Numbered from the stretch's first letter, positions 16,756-27,388 are shown. The stretch: 64,000 nucleotides of DNA from Rhodopseudomonas_A palustris_F (GCF_000013745.1 NC_007925.1:3224001-3288000); one strand, 5' to 3'. Numbers and translations are program-made. The notes: a model not told the origin generated them from the sequence alone.

Positions 16756-18558
16756 ATGCTCGACAAGGCCCCCAACGGCAAAGTCACCGAATTGCTCGCG
16801 ACATTGGATCAGGCGTTGTCCGCCGGCGACATCGAGCGCGCGCTCGATCTGTTTCAGACCGATTGCTACTGGCGCGACCTCGTCACCTTCACCTGGAATA
16901 TCAAGACCATGGAGGGCAAGGACCAGGTTCGCGGGATGCTCGAGGCGAGGCTCGCCGACACCAAGCCGGCGAAGTGGAAAATCGCCGACGGCGAGGATTC
17001 CTCGGAGGCCGACGGCCTCATCGAAAGCTGGATCCAATTCGAAACCGCGGTCGCTCGCGGCTTCGGCCATCTGCGGCTGAAGGACGGCCGGATCTGGACC
17101 TTGTTGACCACGATGGTTGAACTGAAGGGCTTCGAGGAGCCGAAGGGCTTCGACCGGCCGATGGGCGCCAAGCACGGCGCCGACCGCAATCGCAAGACCT
17201 GGAAGGAAGAACGCGAGCAGGAGGCCGCCGAACTCGGCATCACGAAGCAGCCCTATTGCCTGATCATCGGCGGCGGCCAGGGCGGCATCGCGCTGGCAGC
17301 GCGGCTGCGCCAACTTAGCGTGCCGACCCTCGTCATCGAAAAGAACGAGCGCCCCGGCGACAGCTGGCGCAAGCGCTACAAGTCGCTCTGCCTGCATGAT
17401 CCGGTGTGGTACGACCACCTGCCCTATCTGCCGTTCCCGGCGAACTGGCCGGTGTTCTCGCCGAAGGACAAGATCGGCGACTGGCTGGAGATGTACACCA
17501 AGGTGATGGAGCTGAACTACTGGAGCTCGACCACCTGCAAGACGGCGAGCTACGACGAAGCCGCCGGCGAATGGACCGTGGTGGTCGAGCGCGACGGCCA
17601 GGAAATCACCCTGAAGCCGAAGCAATTGGTGCTGGCGACCGGGATGTCGGCCAAGCCGAACATGCCGACATTCGAAGGCATGGCGCTGTTCAAGGGCGAT
17701 CAGCATCATTCCTCGCAGCATCCCGGCCCCGACGCCTACAAGGGCAAGAAGGCGGTGGTGATCGGCTCCAACAATTCCGCGCACGATATCTGCGCGGCGC
17801 TGTGGGAAGCCGCCGGCGACGTCACCATGGTGCAACGCTCGTCAACGCACATCGTGAAGTCGGATTCTTTGATGGAGATCGGGCTTGGCCCGTTGTATTC
17901 CGAACAGGCGGTGCAGAGCGGCATGACCACCGAAAAGGCCGACCTGATCTTTGCGTCGTTGCCCTACAAGATCCTGCACGAATTCCAGATCCCGATCTAC
18001 AACGCGATCCGCGAACGCGACGCGGACTTCTACAAGCGCCTGGAAGCCGCCGGCTTCATGCTCGATTTCGGCGACGACGGCTCCGGCCTGTTCATGAAAT
18101 ATCTGCGGCGCGGCTCCGGCTACTACATCGATGTCGGCGCTTCCGAACTGGTCGCCAACGGCAGCATCAAGTTGAAGAGCGGCGTCGACGTGCAGCGGCT
18201 CACCGAAAACGCGGTGATCCTCACCGACGGCACCGAGTTGCCCGCCGATCTCGTGGTCTACGCCACCGGCTACGGCTCGATGAACGGCTGGGCCGCGGAG
18301 CTGATCTCCAAGGAGGTCGCCGACAAGGTCGGCAAGTGCTGGGGGCTCGGCTCCAATACCAGGAAAGACCCCGGCCCCTGGGAAGGTGAGCAGCGCAACA
18401 TGTGGAAGCCGACGCAGCAGCCGGGTCTATGGTTTCACGGCGGCAATCTGCACCAGTCGCGGCACTACTCGCAATTCCTGTCGCTGCAGCTGAAAGCCCG
18501 CATGGAAGGCATTCCGACGCCGGTCTATGGGCTGCAACAGGTGCATCACCTCGGATGA
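16756..18558 (+). CDS. FAD/NADPH-dependent monooxygenase with N-terminal NTF2/SnoaL-like domain
   Basis: 600 residues from the ATG at 16756, chosen for GGGAGG eight bases upstream. Residues about 10-125 look like an NTF2/SnoaL-type domain. The FAD Rossmann motif GGGQGG is at 172-177, and the NADPH motif IGSNNSAHD near 335-345. Between them FKGDQHHSSQHP resembles the FxGxxxHxxxWP fingerprint of flavin/Baeyer-Villiger monooxygenases, with Pro kept but Trp replaced. VVYATGYG near 505 is the usual ATG-type motif. The substrate is unknown, probably a ketone, amine or sulfur compound. Divergent from pioA, and followed after about 95 bases by a MarR gene. Confidence 0.82.
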   Translation: MLDKAPNGKVTELLATLDQALSAGDIERALDLFQTDCYWRDLVTFTWNIKTMEGKDQVRGMLEARLADTKPAKWKIADGEDSSEADGLIESWIQFETAVARGFGHLRLKDGRIWTLLTTMVELKGFEEPKGFDRPMGAKHGADRNRKTWKEEREQEAAELGITKQPYCLIIGGGQGGIALAARLRQLSVPTLVIEKNERPGDSWRKRYKSLCLHDPVWYDHLPYLPFPANWPVFSPKDKIGDWLEMYTKVMELNYWSSTTCKTASYDEAAGEWTVVVERDGQEITLKPKQLVLATGMSAKPNMPTFEGMALFKGDQHHSSQHPGPDAYKGKKAVVIGSNNSAHDICAALWEAAGDVTMVQRSSTHIVKSDSLMEIGLGPLYSEQAVQSGMTTEKADLIFASLPYKILHEFQIPIYNAIRERDADFYKRLEAAGFMLDFGDDGSGLFMKYLRRGSGYYIDVGASELVANGSIKLKSGVDVQRLTENAVILTDGTELPADLVVYATGYGSMNGWAAELISKEVADKVGKCWGLGSNTRKDPGPWEGEQRNMWKPTQQPGLWFHGGNLHQSRHYSQFLSLQLKARMEGIPTPVYGLQQVHHLG

Positions 18559-18620
18559 GCTGCCGGCCGCCAGCTGCGATGTCTGCAATGAGCTGAGCCG
18601 GCCCGGGCTCGGCTCCTATT

Positions 18621-18653
18621 GACAGTATGCTGCCATTATGGCAGCATACTGTC
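18621..18653. promoter_or_regulatory. Perfect 15-bp inverted repeat (MarR operator) abutting the start codon
   Basis: gacagtatgctgcca (18621-18635) and its exact complement tggcagcatactgtc (18639-18653) are separated by three bases, and the next base is the A of the marR ATG. A TTGACA box (18619-18624) overlaps the left arm. A dimeric MarR protein bound here would block its own promoter, so autorepression is the natural reading. Confidence 0.85.
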
Positions 18654-19130
18654 ATGATAACATCCGTTTCGCCGCCATTCGATCACCCGGTCAATGCCCT
18701 GGTGCTGGAGGTCTTCCGGCTCAATGGCGCCTTGATTCGCCACGGCGACGCGCTGGTGAAGCCGCTCGGCCTCACCAGCGCCCGCTGGCAGGTGTTGGGG
18801 TCGATCGCGCACGGCCAGGGCACGTTCTCGGTCGCCCGGCTCGCCGACAATATGGGCCTTGCCCGGCAGTCGGTGCAGCGCATCGTCGATGAACTGGCCG
18901 CGGCCGAATTGGTGAGCTTTGCGGTCAACCCGGCGCACAAGCGCGCCAAGCTCGTGGTGATGACGCCGCGCGGCCAACGCGTGTTCGCGCGCGCCACGCA
19001 ACTGTGGACGCCGGTCGCCGACGCCCTCGTGACGGGGCTCGACCCGCGCCAGATCCGCAAGGCCTCGGACACTTTGGCCGCCCTGCGCGGCCGGCTGGAC
19101 GATCAACCCAACGACAGGAGTTCGGAATGA
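18654..19130 (+). CDS. MarR-family transcriptional regulator
   Basis: 158 residues. Winged-helix core: LTSARWQVLGSIAHGQGTFSVARLADNMGLARQSVQRIVDELAAAELVSF, then the wing NPAHKRAKLVVMTPRGQ and dimerisation helices at both ends. The ATG at 18654 has no Shine-Dalgarno site because a perfect 33-base palindrome ends one base before it, so the message may be leaderless. An ATG nine codons upstream lies inside the palindrome. Its stop overlaps the start of the next gene (ATGA), so it is co-transcribed with a small membrane protein. MarR proteins usually sense small aromatic or oxidative ligands. The upstream flavin monooxygenase is also a possible target. Confidence 0.92.
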   Translation: MITSVSPPFDHPVNALVLEVFRLNGALIRHGDALVKPLGLTSARWQVLGSIAHGQGTFSVARLADNMGLARQSVQRIVDELAAAELVSFAVNPAHKRAKLVVMTPRGQRVFARATQLWTPVADALVTGLDPRQIRKASDTLAALRGRLDDQPNDRSSE

Positions 19131-19573
19131 TCCGCACGCTGCATCCCATCGCCGGCATCATCGGCTTTCTCACCATCCTCGGGTTCTGGCTGTCGACCGT
19201 GGTGGTCGAACTCGGCGGCGATCCGGGAGCGATCGCCGCGGTCAAGCTCGGCATCCTGTGGGGCCTGGCTGTCCTGATCCCGGCGCTCGCCACCGCTGGC
19301 CTCACCGGCTTCAAACTCGGCGGCAAGTCGCAACGGCCGGAGATCGTCAGCAAGCGCCTGCGCATGCCGATCATCGCGTTCAATGGCGTCGTGGTGCTGG
19401 TGCCCTGCGCCGTCATGCTGCAACGGCAGGCAGCCGCCGGCCAGTTCGACCGCACCTTCATCGTGATTCAGGCGCTCGAACTGCTGGCGGGTGCGGTCAA
19501 CATCACCCTGCTCGGCCTCAGCATCCGCGATGGCTTGAAACTAGCCCGGCGCTTCGGCGTGGCCGCAACCTGA
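19127..19573 (+). CDS. Small four-helix membrane protein co-transcribed with marR
   Basis: 148 residues. Hydrophobic helices are at about 7-27, 37-60, 80-97 and 112-132, separated by short charged loops (KLGGKSQRPEIVSKRLRM). No family is recognised with certainty; it resembles small uncharacterised membrane proteins found next to MarR regulators. The ATGA overlap with marR argues for translational coupling and for control by the operator at 18621-18653. A role in efflux or membrane stress is possible but cannot be read from the sequence. Confidence 0.75.
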   Translation: MIRTLHPIAGIIGFLTILGFWLSTVVVELGGDPGAIAAVKLGILWGLAVLIPALATAGLTGFKLGGKSQRPEIVSKRLRMPIIAFNGVVVLVPCAVMLQRQAAAGQFDRTFIVIQALELLAGAVNITLLGLSIRDGLKLARRFGVAAT

Positions 19574-19599
19574 CAGGCTTGTACTTGCCACCCTGGCCG

Positions 19600-20118
19600 T
19601 CACTGCGTGAAGGCCAGGCTCCGCTCGGCCGGGGCGTCGCTGCGGCCGCGCTTGGCCGGCGCATTGAACAACGGCAGTTCGGTGGTCGACTTGATCTGCT
19701 CCATGGTGAACATCGAGGAGACGTCCTGCAGATCGATCTTGGCGATCAGCCTCTGATAGAGGTCGTCATAGGCGCGAATGTCAGAGACCACCGCGCGGAT
19801 CAGATAATCGACGTCGCCGCTCAACCGATAGAAGTCGACCACCTCGGGAAAGCTGACGACGATCTTGCGGAACCGCTGCACCCATTCGGCGCTGTGCTGG
19901 TTGGTCCGCACCGCGATGAACACGCTGACCCCGAGGTTGAGCTTCTCGGCATCCAGCAGGGCGACGCGGCGTTTGATATAACCGGAGTTTTCCAGCTTTT
20001 GAATCCGTCGCCAGCAGGGCGTCGAACTCAACCCGACCCGCTCGGCCACCTCCTGCATCGATAGACTGCTGTCGACCTGCAACGTTGCGAGGATCTTGCG
20101 GTCAAGCTCGTCGAGCAT
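19600..20118 (-). CDS. Lrp/AsnC-family transcriptional regulator
   Basis: 172 residues from the ATG at 20118 (GGAGG five bases upstream; a TTG four codons earlier lies inside that site). N-terminal helix-turn-helix LDELDRKILATLQVDSSLSMQEVAERVGLSSTPCWRRIQKLENSGYI, followed by the RAM/AsnC ligand domain (SGDVDYLIRAVVSDIRAYDDLYQRLI). The C-terminal ~20 residues are an unusual basic tail. It lies 312 bases downstream of the gamma-glutamyltransferase-like gene on the same strand and is the likely amino-acid-sensing regulator of the 20430-34289 cluster. Confidence 0.92.
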   Translation of the reverse strand: MLDELDRKILATLQVDSSLSMQEVAERVGLSSTPCWRRIQKLENSGYIKRRVALLDAEKLNLGVSVFIAVRTNQHSAEWVQRFRKIVVSFPEVVDFYRLSGDVDYLIRAVVSDIRAYDDLYQRLIAKIDLQDVSSMFTMEQIKSTTELPLFNAPAKRGRSDAPAERSLAFTQ

Positions 20119-20429
20119 ATTGGCCTCCAATTCAGCGCAGCGGGAGCATATTCATGTCATCTAACGCTGCTACTGTGCAAGGATATTGCGAGCCAATCGC
20201 ATCCGCGAGCATAAACATTCGCCAGGCTGCGCAATGTCACAGCAAGCCGGCGCTTGATTTGATGTCATGATGACGTCGGCGGCGCCACTGCCAAGCCGCG
20301 CGACCGCAAAAGCGGTCGCCTGCCGAACGGCGCATAGCTTTTGATTTGATGGTTATCACGCGCACGCCTGCAGCCGGGCTAAAAGCCCGGTCGCGACGAT
20401 AAGGCGGCCTGTGGCGATGAAGGACGGGG
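20119..20429. other. Intergenic region between the peptide catabolic cluster and its Lrp regulator
   Basis: 311 bases with two strong hairpins (20300-20319 and 20374-20390) and a gtcatgatgac palindrome (20263-20273) upstream of the Lrp gene. The palindrome could be an Lrp autoregulatory site. Confidence 0.45.
20300..20390 (-). terminator. Pair of hairpins after the gamma-glutamyltransferase-like gene
   Basis: gcgaccgc-aaaa-gcggtcgc (20300-20319) and ccgggct-aaa-agcccgg (20374-20390) are perfect hairpins 40-130 bases past the stop of the 20430 gene. Neither is followed by a clear T-run on the minus strand, so termination is plausible but not proven. Confidence 0.45.
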
Positions 20430-22229
20430 CTATCGTCCGGCGGCGTAGGCCTGCATGCCGCGCGGATTGGCGGCGGCGCGACGATAATCGCCATCAAGCG
20501 CGGCTGATACCAGGCGGCCTTCCGACCACTCCTCGCCGACTTCGACGATGTGGCCGCGGCGGCGCAACTCTTCGATGGTTGCGGGCGGCAGCCGATTTTC
20601 CACCACCAGCACGCCCGGTCGCGATTGCCGCGGCCAGAACGACGCCGGGAAATGCTCGCTGTGCCAGGCCGGCGCGTCGATCGCTTCCTGCAGGTTCATG
20701 CCGGCATGGACGTGGCGCAGGAAGAACTGCGGGATCCATTGGTCCTGCTGATCGCCGCCGGGCGAGCCCCAGGCCAGATACGGCTTGCCGTCGCGCAGCG
20801 CCATGGTCGGCGACAGCGTCGAGCGCGGCCGCTTGCCAGGCACCAGCGAGGCTGGATGGCTTTCGTCGAGCCAGAACATTTGCGCCCTGGTGCCGAGCGC
20901 GAAGCCGAGTTCGGGAATGACCGGCGAACTCTGCAGCCAGCCGCCGGAGGGCGTGGCGGCAATCATATTGCCGTCCTTGTCGATGATGTCGAAATGCACG
21001 GTGTCGCCGCGCACATTGCCCATCCGCCCGACCGTCGGCTCGCCGGCGCCCGAAGCGCCGACGGCGACTCGCGCGCCGCTCGACACCCGCGCATCGACCT
21101 TGCCGGAGAAGCCGTCGATGCTGCCCGGCCGCAATTCCATTGAAGCCGTTTCGCCGATCTGCGTCCGACGCACCGCGTTGTAAGCATCCGACAGCAGAAT
21201 CTCGACCGGCACCTCGGCGAACTTCGGATCGCCGTAGAACGCCTCGCGATCGGCGAACGCCAACTTCGACGCCTCGACCACCAGATGGATGAATTCCGGA
21301 TCGACCGGGCTGAGCTTGTCGAGATCGAAGCCCTTCAGGATCGCCAGTTGCTGCAGCGCCACCAGCCCTTGGGTCCAGGGTCCGGCCTTCAGCACGCGGT
21401 AGCGGCCGTAATCATAGCCGATCGGCTGCTCGACACTGGCCTGCCAATTCGCCATGTCCTGGCCGGCCAACACGCCGGCGTGGTGGCGGCCGGTGACGTC
21501 CATCACCGGGCTCTTGCAGAATTTGTCGATCGCCTCGGCGACAAACCCTTCGGACCAGGTCTTTCGCGCAGCCTCGATCTGCACCGTGCGATTGCCGCCG
21601 GTGGCGAGCGCCTCCTGCAGGATCCGCTGATACGTGTCGGCGAGCGTCGGATTGCAGAATAGCGTGCCGGGCGCCGGCACCTCGCCGTTCGGCAGAAACA
21701 CCGCGGCCGAGGTCGGCCAGTGTTCGAGAAACAGCTGCTTGACGGTGGCGATGGTGGCGCTGGCGCGTTCCACCAGCGGGTGGCCGCGGCGCGCATAGGA
21801 AATCGCCGGCGCCAGCACCTCGACCAGATCCATGGTGCCGTAGTCGCGCAGCAGCAGCATCCAACTGTCGAAGGTGCCGGGAATGCAGGCGGCGAGCAGC
21901 CCGGTGCCCGGCACCAGATCGAGCCCCAGCGAACGGCAATGTTCGATGCTGAGCCCGGCCGGCGCGGTGCCCTGCCCGCAGATCACTTCGGTGCGGTCGC
22001 GTTTGGCGTCGTGCAGGATCACCGGCACGTCGCCGCCGGGGCCGTTGAGATGCGGCTCCACCACCTGCAGCACGAACGCCACCGCGCAGCCGGCGTCGAA
22101 CGCGTTGCCGCCCTTTTCCAGGATCGACATGCCGACCGCGGTGGCGATCCAATGCGTCGACGTCACCACGCCGAAGGTGCCGACGATTTCCGGACGCGTC
22201 GTAAAGGCTGAAGGGTCGACGAAGCTCAT
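20430..22229 (-). CDS. Gamma-glutamyltransferase/acylase family Ntn-hydrolase, no signal peptide
   Basis: 599 residues from the ATG at 22229 (AAGGAA site). The family features are TEVICGQGTAPAG in the large-subunit region and GNVRGDTVHFDIIDKDGN, where Thr410 is the expected N-terminal nucleophile created by autocleavage. PSGGWLQ follows, as in GGT. The N-terminus (MSFVDPSAFTTRPEIVGTFG) lacks a signal peptide, unlike periplasmic glutathione-degrading GGTs. A cytoplasmic acylase or gamma-glutamyl hydrolase acting after uptake by the adjacent oligopeptide transporter is therefore more likely. Last gene of the catabolic run, 28 bases after the SDR. The substrate is unknown. Confidence 0.87.
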   Translation of the reverse strand: MSFVDPSAFTTRPEIVGTFGVVTSTHWIATAVGMSILEKGGNAFDAGCAVAFVLQVVEPHLNGPGGDVPVILHDAKRDRTEVICGQGTAPAGLSIEHCRSLGLDLVPGTGLLAACIPGTFDSWMLLLRDYGTMDLVEVLAPAISYARRGHPLVERASATIATVKQLFLEHWPTSAAVFLPNGEVPAPGTLFCNPTLADTYQRILQEALATGGNRTVQIEAARKTWSEGFVAEAIDKFCKSPVMDVTGRHHAGVLAGQDMANWQASVEQPIGYDYGRYRVLKAGPWTQGLVALQQLAILKGFDLDKLSPVDPEFIHLVVEASKLAFADREAFYGDPKFAEVPVEILLSDAYNAVRRTQIGETASMELRPGSIDGFSGKVDARVSSGARVAVGASGAGEPTVGRMGNVRGDTVHFDIIDKDGNMIAATPSGGWLQSSPVIPELGFALGTRAQMFWLDESHPASLVPGKRPRSTLSPTMALRDGKPYLAWGSPGGDQQDQWIPQFFLRHVHAGMNLQEAIDAPAWHSEHFPASFWPRQSRPGVLVVENRLPPATIEELRRRGHIVEVGEEWSEGRLVSAALDGDYRRAAANPRGMQAYAAGR

Positions 22230-22257
22230 CAAAATTCCTTTGGCGGCGAAGGCCGCA

Positions 22258-23022
22258 TTACAAGCGCTGACCGCCGCTGGCGTCGATCTGCTGGCCGGTG
22301 ACCCAGCCGCCGGCGTCGGAGGCGAGGAACGCCACCACCTTGGCGATGTCGTCGGGCTGACCGACGCGGCCAAGCGCAATGGTTTCGGCGACCGCACGGC
22401 TCGCCACCGGATCGCGCGCCGTCACGTTCATGTCGGTCGCGGTGGCGCCCGGCAGCACCGAATTCACCGTGATCTGCCGGGGGCCTAGATGCTGCGCGAG
22501 CAGCCGGCTCAACGCCTCGAGGCCCGCCTTCGCCGGCGCATAGGCCGCCATCAGCGGATAGGCCGCGCGCGTCCCCATCGAGGAAATATTGACGATGCGA
22601 CCGCCGTTACGCAGCTGCGGCAGCAGCGCCTTGATCAGAAAGAACGGCGATTTTAGATTGGTCTGCAATAGCCGATCGAAATCCTCCTCGGTGACGTCCT
22701 CGATGGTCGCGCGTTTGCTGAGCCCGGCATTGTTGACCAGAATGTCGAACTGCGGACTGCGATAACGCTCGATCAGTTGTGCGGACAATTGTTCGGCGAG
22801 CGCAGCAGCGCCGCCCTTCGCCGACAGATCGGCCTGCAGCGCAAAGCCCGCGCCGCCCGCGGCCATGATATCGTCGATGGTCGCTTTCGCCGCATCCGCC
22901 GCGGAATGGTAGTGCACCGCGACGGTCGCGCCCTCGGCCGCCAAGCGCTTCGCAATCGCCTGACCGATGCCGCGGCTGGCGCCGGTGACGAGCGCGATCT
23001 TTCCGGTCAACGCCCGCGTCAC
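22258..23022 (-). CDS. Short-chain dehydrogenase/reductase (FabG-like)
   Basis: 254 residues from a GTG at 23022 that overlaps the stop of the ligase gene (GTGA); another GTG three codons upstream is possible. TGASRGIG near residue 13 binds NAD(P), NNAG lies near 97, and the catalytic Ser (ISS) and YAPAK Tyr-Lys pair are present. The C-terminus VTGQQIDASGGQRL is classic for FabG-like SDRs. It probably oxidises or reduces a hydroxyacyl intermediate made by the adjacent acyl-CoA ligase. The exact substrate is unknown. Confidence 0.88.
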   Translation of the reverse strand: MTRALTGKIALVTGASRGIGQAIAKRLAAEGATVAVHYHSAADAAKATIDDIMAAGGAGFALQADLSAKGGAAALAEQLSAQLIERYRSPQFDILVNNAGLSKRATIEDVTEEDFDRLLQTNLKSPFFLIKALLPQLRNGGRIVNISSMGTRAAYPLMAAYAPAKAGLEALSRLLAQHLGPRQITVNSVLPGATATDMNVTARDPVASRAVAETIALGRVGQPDDIAKVVAFLASDAGGWVTGQQIDASGGQRL

Positions 23023-24527
23023 GCCGACCACCCGCGATTGGCTTCCAGAGTCCGCGCGCGATCGATCAGGCTCTTGCGATCGATCTTGTTGGTGCCGGCC
23101 CAGGGCAATTCATGGACGAATTCGATCCGGCGCGGATGCTGATAGGCCGGGCCGTTGGCAATGGCGAATTGCCGGATCTCGTCGAAACTCGGCGGCGCCT
23201 TGGCGCGGCTGACGATGAAGGCGACCGGCACCTGGCTGCGCTCCTCGTCGGGCAGCGGCACCACCACCGCCTGCTGCACCTGCGGATGTCGCTCCAGCAG
23301 CTTCTCGACCTCGCCGGGATAGATGTTTTCGCCGGAGCAGACGAACATGTCGTCGGCGCGGCCGACAAAATAGTAGAAGCCGTCGGTGTCGCGGCGCATC
23401 ACGTCGCCGCTGTAGTACCAGCCGTCGGAGATCGCCTTCGCGGTCTGCTCCGGCAGATTGTGATAGCGCGGCATCAGCGCCGGATTGCGCATCAGCAGCA
23501 CGCCCTCGCTCTCGCTGCCGTTCGCCAGCCGGACGTCGTCCGGATCGATCGGATAGCCGAGCGCCATCGGCGGCGTCGGGATGCCCTGCGGATGCGGACC
23601 GAACACCGCCGGCCCCGCCTCGGTGGTGCCGTAACCGAGCGTGATGGTGACGTTCGGCAGCGCCTGTTTGATCTTGTCCCACAGCGCCATGGTCATCGGC
23701 GCCGAACCCAGCATCAACCGCCGGATCGACGTGATATCGTGGGTCGACAGCAGCTGGTGCTCTTTGACGACGCGCGCCCACATCGTCGGAACCGCGTTGG
23801 CCGCGGTGACATGATAGGTCGCGATGGCATCGATGTAGCTGCGCACCTCGAACGACGGCAGCAGCACCACTGAGGCGTTCCTGGCGAAAATCGTCTTGAT
23901 CGCGAACAGCCCGTTCATGTGGAACAAGGGCTGGGCGATGACGTAGCGTTCATCGTCGCTGAGCGCGCCGCCGGTGCGCGTCGCGATCGCCCAAAGCTGC
24001 CCGGAATGCGTCAGTGGCACGCCTTTCGGGCGGCCGGTGGAGCCGGAGGTGTAAAGCATCTGGCCGATTTCGTCGGGCGCAGCCTTGACGCTCTCAAACT
24101 CGCCGGGCTTGATCAACCCGGCGAAACCGCCAGCACCAGCGTCATCGAAATCGATCACCTTGATGCCCTCGCGCACCAGTGGCCGGTGCGCGGCGTCGAC
24201 GAAGGCGAGCTGGATTTTCGCGTCGTCCATCACGTAATCGATGGTGTCGCGCGGCAGCTTGACGTTGACCGGCACCGCGACGCAGCCGGCGCGCATGATG
24301 CCGAAATAACAGACGATGTATTCGGCGCGGTTGAACGACGCGATCGCGATGTGGCTACCGCGGGCGTAGCCCTGCTCGGTGAGATACTTCGCGACCCCGT
24401 TGGCCAGCCGATCGATCTCGCGATGGCTGTAGCGGCGCGGGTGATCGCGATCGACCAGATCGATGATCGCCTCGCGATCGAGGTCGCGATTGCGGTCGAC
24501 CAAGTCTCCGAGATTATGCCAACGCAT
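23019..24527 (-). CDS. AMP-forming acyl-CoA ligase (class I adenylate-forming enzyme)
   Basis: 502 residues from the ATG at 24527 (GGAGG site). The adenylate motif YTSGSTGRPKGV, YGTTEAGP, WYYSGDVMRRDTDGFYYFVGRADDMFVCSGENIYPGEVE and the C-terminal NKIDRKSL lysine are all present, so the enzyme should be active. It activates a carboxylic acid to its CoA thioester. The subgroup resembles medium/aromatic acid ligases, but specificity cannot be read. It overlaps the SDR gene and follows the oligopeptide ABC genes by 23 bases, which suggests it activates an acid released from the imported compound. Confidence 0.9.
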   Translation of the reverse strand: MRWHNLGDLVDRNRDLDREAIIDLVDRDHPRRYSHREIDRLANGVAKYLTEQGYARGSHIAIASFNRAEYIVCYFGIMRAGCVAVPVNVKLPRDTIDYVMDDAKIQLAFVDAAHRPLVREGIKVIDFDDAGAGGFAGLIKPGEFESVKAAPDEIGQMLYTSGSTGRPKGVPLTHSGQLWAIATRTGGALSDDERYVIAQPLFHMNGLFAIKTIFARNASVVLLPSFEVRSYIDAIATYHVTAANAVPTMWARVVKEHQLLSTHDITSIRRLMLGSAPMTMALWDKIKQALPNVTITLGYGTTEAGPAVFGPHPQGIPTPPMALGYPIDPDDVRLANGSESEGVLLMRNPALMPRYHNLPEQTAKAISDGWYYSGDVMRRDTDGFYYFVGRADDMFVCSGENIYPGEVEKLLERHPQVQQAVVVPLPDEERSQVPVAFIVSRAKAPPSFDEIRQFAIANGPAYQHPRRIEFVHELPWAGTNKIDRKSLIDRARTLEANRGWSA

Positions 24528-24550
24528 CGCGTCCTCCAAACTCTGACGTA

Positions 24551-25514
24551 TCACTGGGCCGCCTCCGCAAACGGCACCGCCGCAGGATGTTCCAAAAGAT
24601 CGTAATGACAGGCCACCCTGCGCCCGCCGCTCACCGCGCGCAGCATCGGCCGTTCCTGCCGGCAGCGCTCCTGCGCGAACGCGCAGCGGGTGTTGAAGCT
24701 GCACCCCGGCGGCGGATTGAGCGGGCTCGGCAATTCGCCCTGCAGGATGCTCTTGGCCCGGCGCCGTGCCTGCCGTGGATCGGCCACCGGCGCCGCCGCC
24801 AGCAGCGCCTGGGTGTAGGGATGCGCCGGTTGGCGCCAGACGTCCTCGCTGCGGCCGCTCTCGACGACGCGGCCGAGATACATCACGATCAAGCGGTCGG
24901 AGATATGCTCGACCACCGACAGATCGTGCGAGATGAACAGATAGGCCACCCCGGTCGACTGCTGCAGATCCTCCAGCAAGTTGATCACTTGGGCGCGCAC
25001 CGAGACGTCGAGCGCCGACACCGGCTCGTCGCAGATGATCACCTTCGGGCTGAGCGCCAGCGCCCGCGCGATGCCGAGCCGCTGACGCTGGCCGCCGGAG
25101 AACTCGTGCGGATAACGCCGCACCGCCTCCTTCGGCAACCCGACCTGCTCCAGCAACTCGACGACCCGGTCGCGGATATCGCGGCGCGACCACCCGGCGA
25201 CGCTGAGCGGCTGGCCGACGATGGTGCCGACATCATGCCGCGGATTGAGTGAGCCGTAAGGATCCTGGAAGATCATCTGCATGGTCTTGCGTGCGTCTTT
25301 CAACGCGCGGCTCTGCATATGGGTGATGTCCTGCCCGTCGAGCACGACAAGACCGTCGCAGCACGGCACCAGCCGCATCACCGCCTTGCCAAGCGTCGAC
25401 TTGCCGCAGCCGGATTCGCCGACCAGGCCGACGGTCTCGCCAGCGTCAAGCTCGAAGCTGACATCGTCGACCGCGCGCACGGTGCCCTGCGCGGTCTGGT
25501 ACTGCACGCAAAGG

Positions 25515-25537
<23 letters not shown>
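24551..25537 (-). CDS. Oligopeptide/dipeptide ABC transporter ATPase (DppF/OppF type)
   Basis: 328 residues. Walker A GESGCGKST at 40-48, QDPYGSLNPRHDVG, signature SGGQRQRLGIARAL, Walker B VIICDEPVSALD and the C-terminal oligopeptide-transporter domain with Cys-rich CSFNTRCAFAQERCRQERP, typical of OppF/DppF proteins that bind an Fe-S cluster. It overlaps the preceding ATPase gene by 23 bases. Second of the two ATPases of this importer. Confidence 0.93.
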
Positions 25538-26539
<1,002 letters not shown>

Positions 26540-26540
<1 letters not shown>

Positions 26541-27385
26541 CAGCGGTCCCTCAGCTTCGGATTGAGCGCGTCGTTGAGGCCATCGCCGACCAGGTTGAGC
26601 GCCAGCACGGTGAGCATGATCGCCAGACCCGGCACCGCGCAGATGTACCAGGAGCTGCGGATCAAGGTGCGACCATCGCCGATCAGCCGGCCCCAGCTCG
26701 AGACGTTGGGATCGCCGAGCCCGAGGAACGACACCGCGGATTCGAACAGCACCGCGCCGGCGATCACCAGCGACGACAGCACGATCACCGGCGGCAACGC
26801 GTTGGGCAGGATCTCGCCGAACATGATGCGCAGATTGCCCATCCCCATGGCGCGGCAAGCTTGGACGAATTCGCGATCGCGCAGCGACATGAATTCCGCC
26901 CGGGTCAGCCGCGCGATCGGCGTCCAGGTCACGATGCCGACCGCGATGGTGACGTATTCGATCTTCTGGCCGAGGATCGAGACGATGGTCAGCACGAAGA
27001 TCAGATTGGGGATGGTCTGGAACAGTTCGGTGAAGCGCATCAACAGCTCGTCGATCCAGCCGCCGAAATACGCCGCGGTGGCGCCGACGCTGATGCCGAT
27101 GATGGTCGCGGTCAGGCTTGCGCACAGCCCGATTAGCAACGTTGTGCGGGCGCCGTAGGCGATCATCGCCGCGATGTCTCGACCGAGTGAATCAGTGCCG
27201 AGCGGATAGCGCGACGACATGAACGGCCAGATCTCCGGCTTGCCGACGATCCGCAGCGGGTTCCGCGGAAACAACCACGGCGCCGAGAGCGCGATGCCGA
27301 TCACCAGGATCACCAGCACGAAGCCGACCAAAGCGGCGCGGTTGCGGGCGAAGCGTCCGGCGAAATCGATCGTGAGTCTGAGCAT
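26540..27385 (-). CDS. Oligopeptide/dipeptide ABC transporter permease (DppC/OppC type)
   Basis: 281 residues. N-terminal helix, a periplasmic segment with RYPLGTDSLGRDIAAMIAYGARTTLLIGL (the DppC signature GTDxxGRD) and the cytoplasmic EAA-type loop REFVQACRAMGMGNLRIMFGEILPNALPP. About six hydrophobic helices. It starts three bases after the DppB-type gene. Partner permease in the inner membrane. Confidence 0.93.
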
Positions 27386-27388
27386 GCG

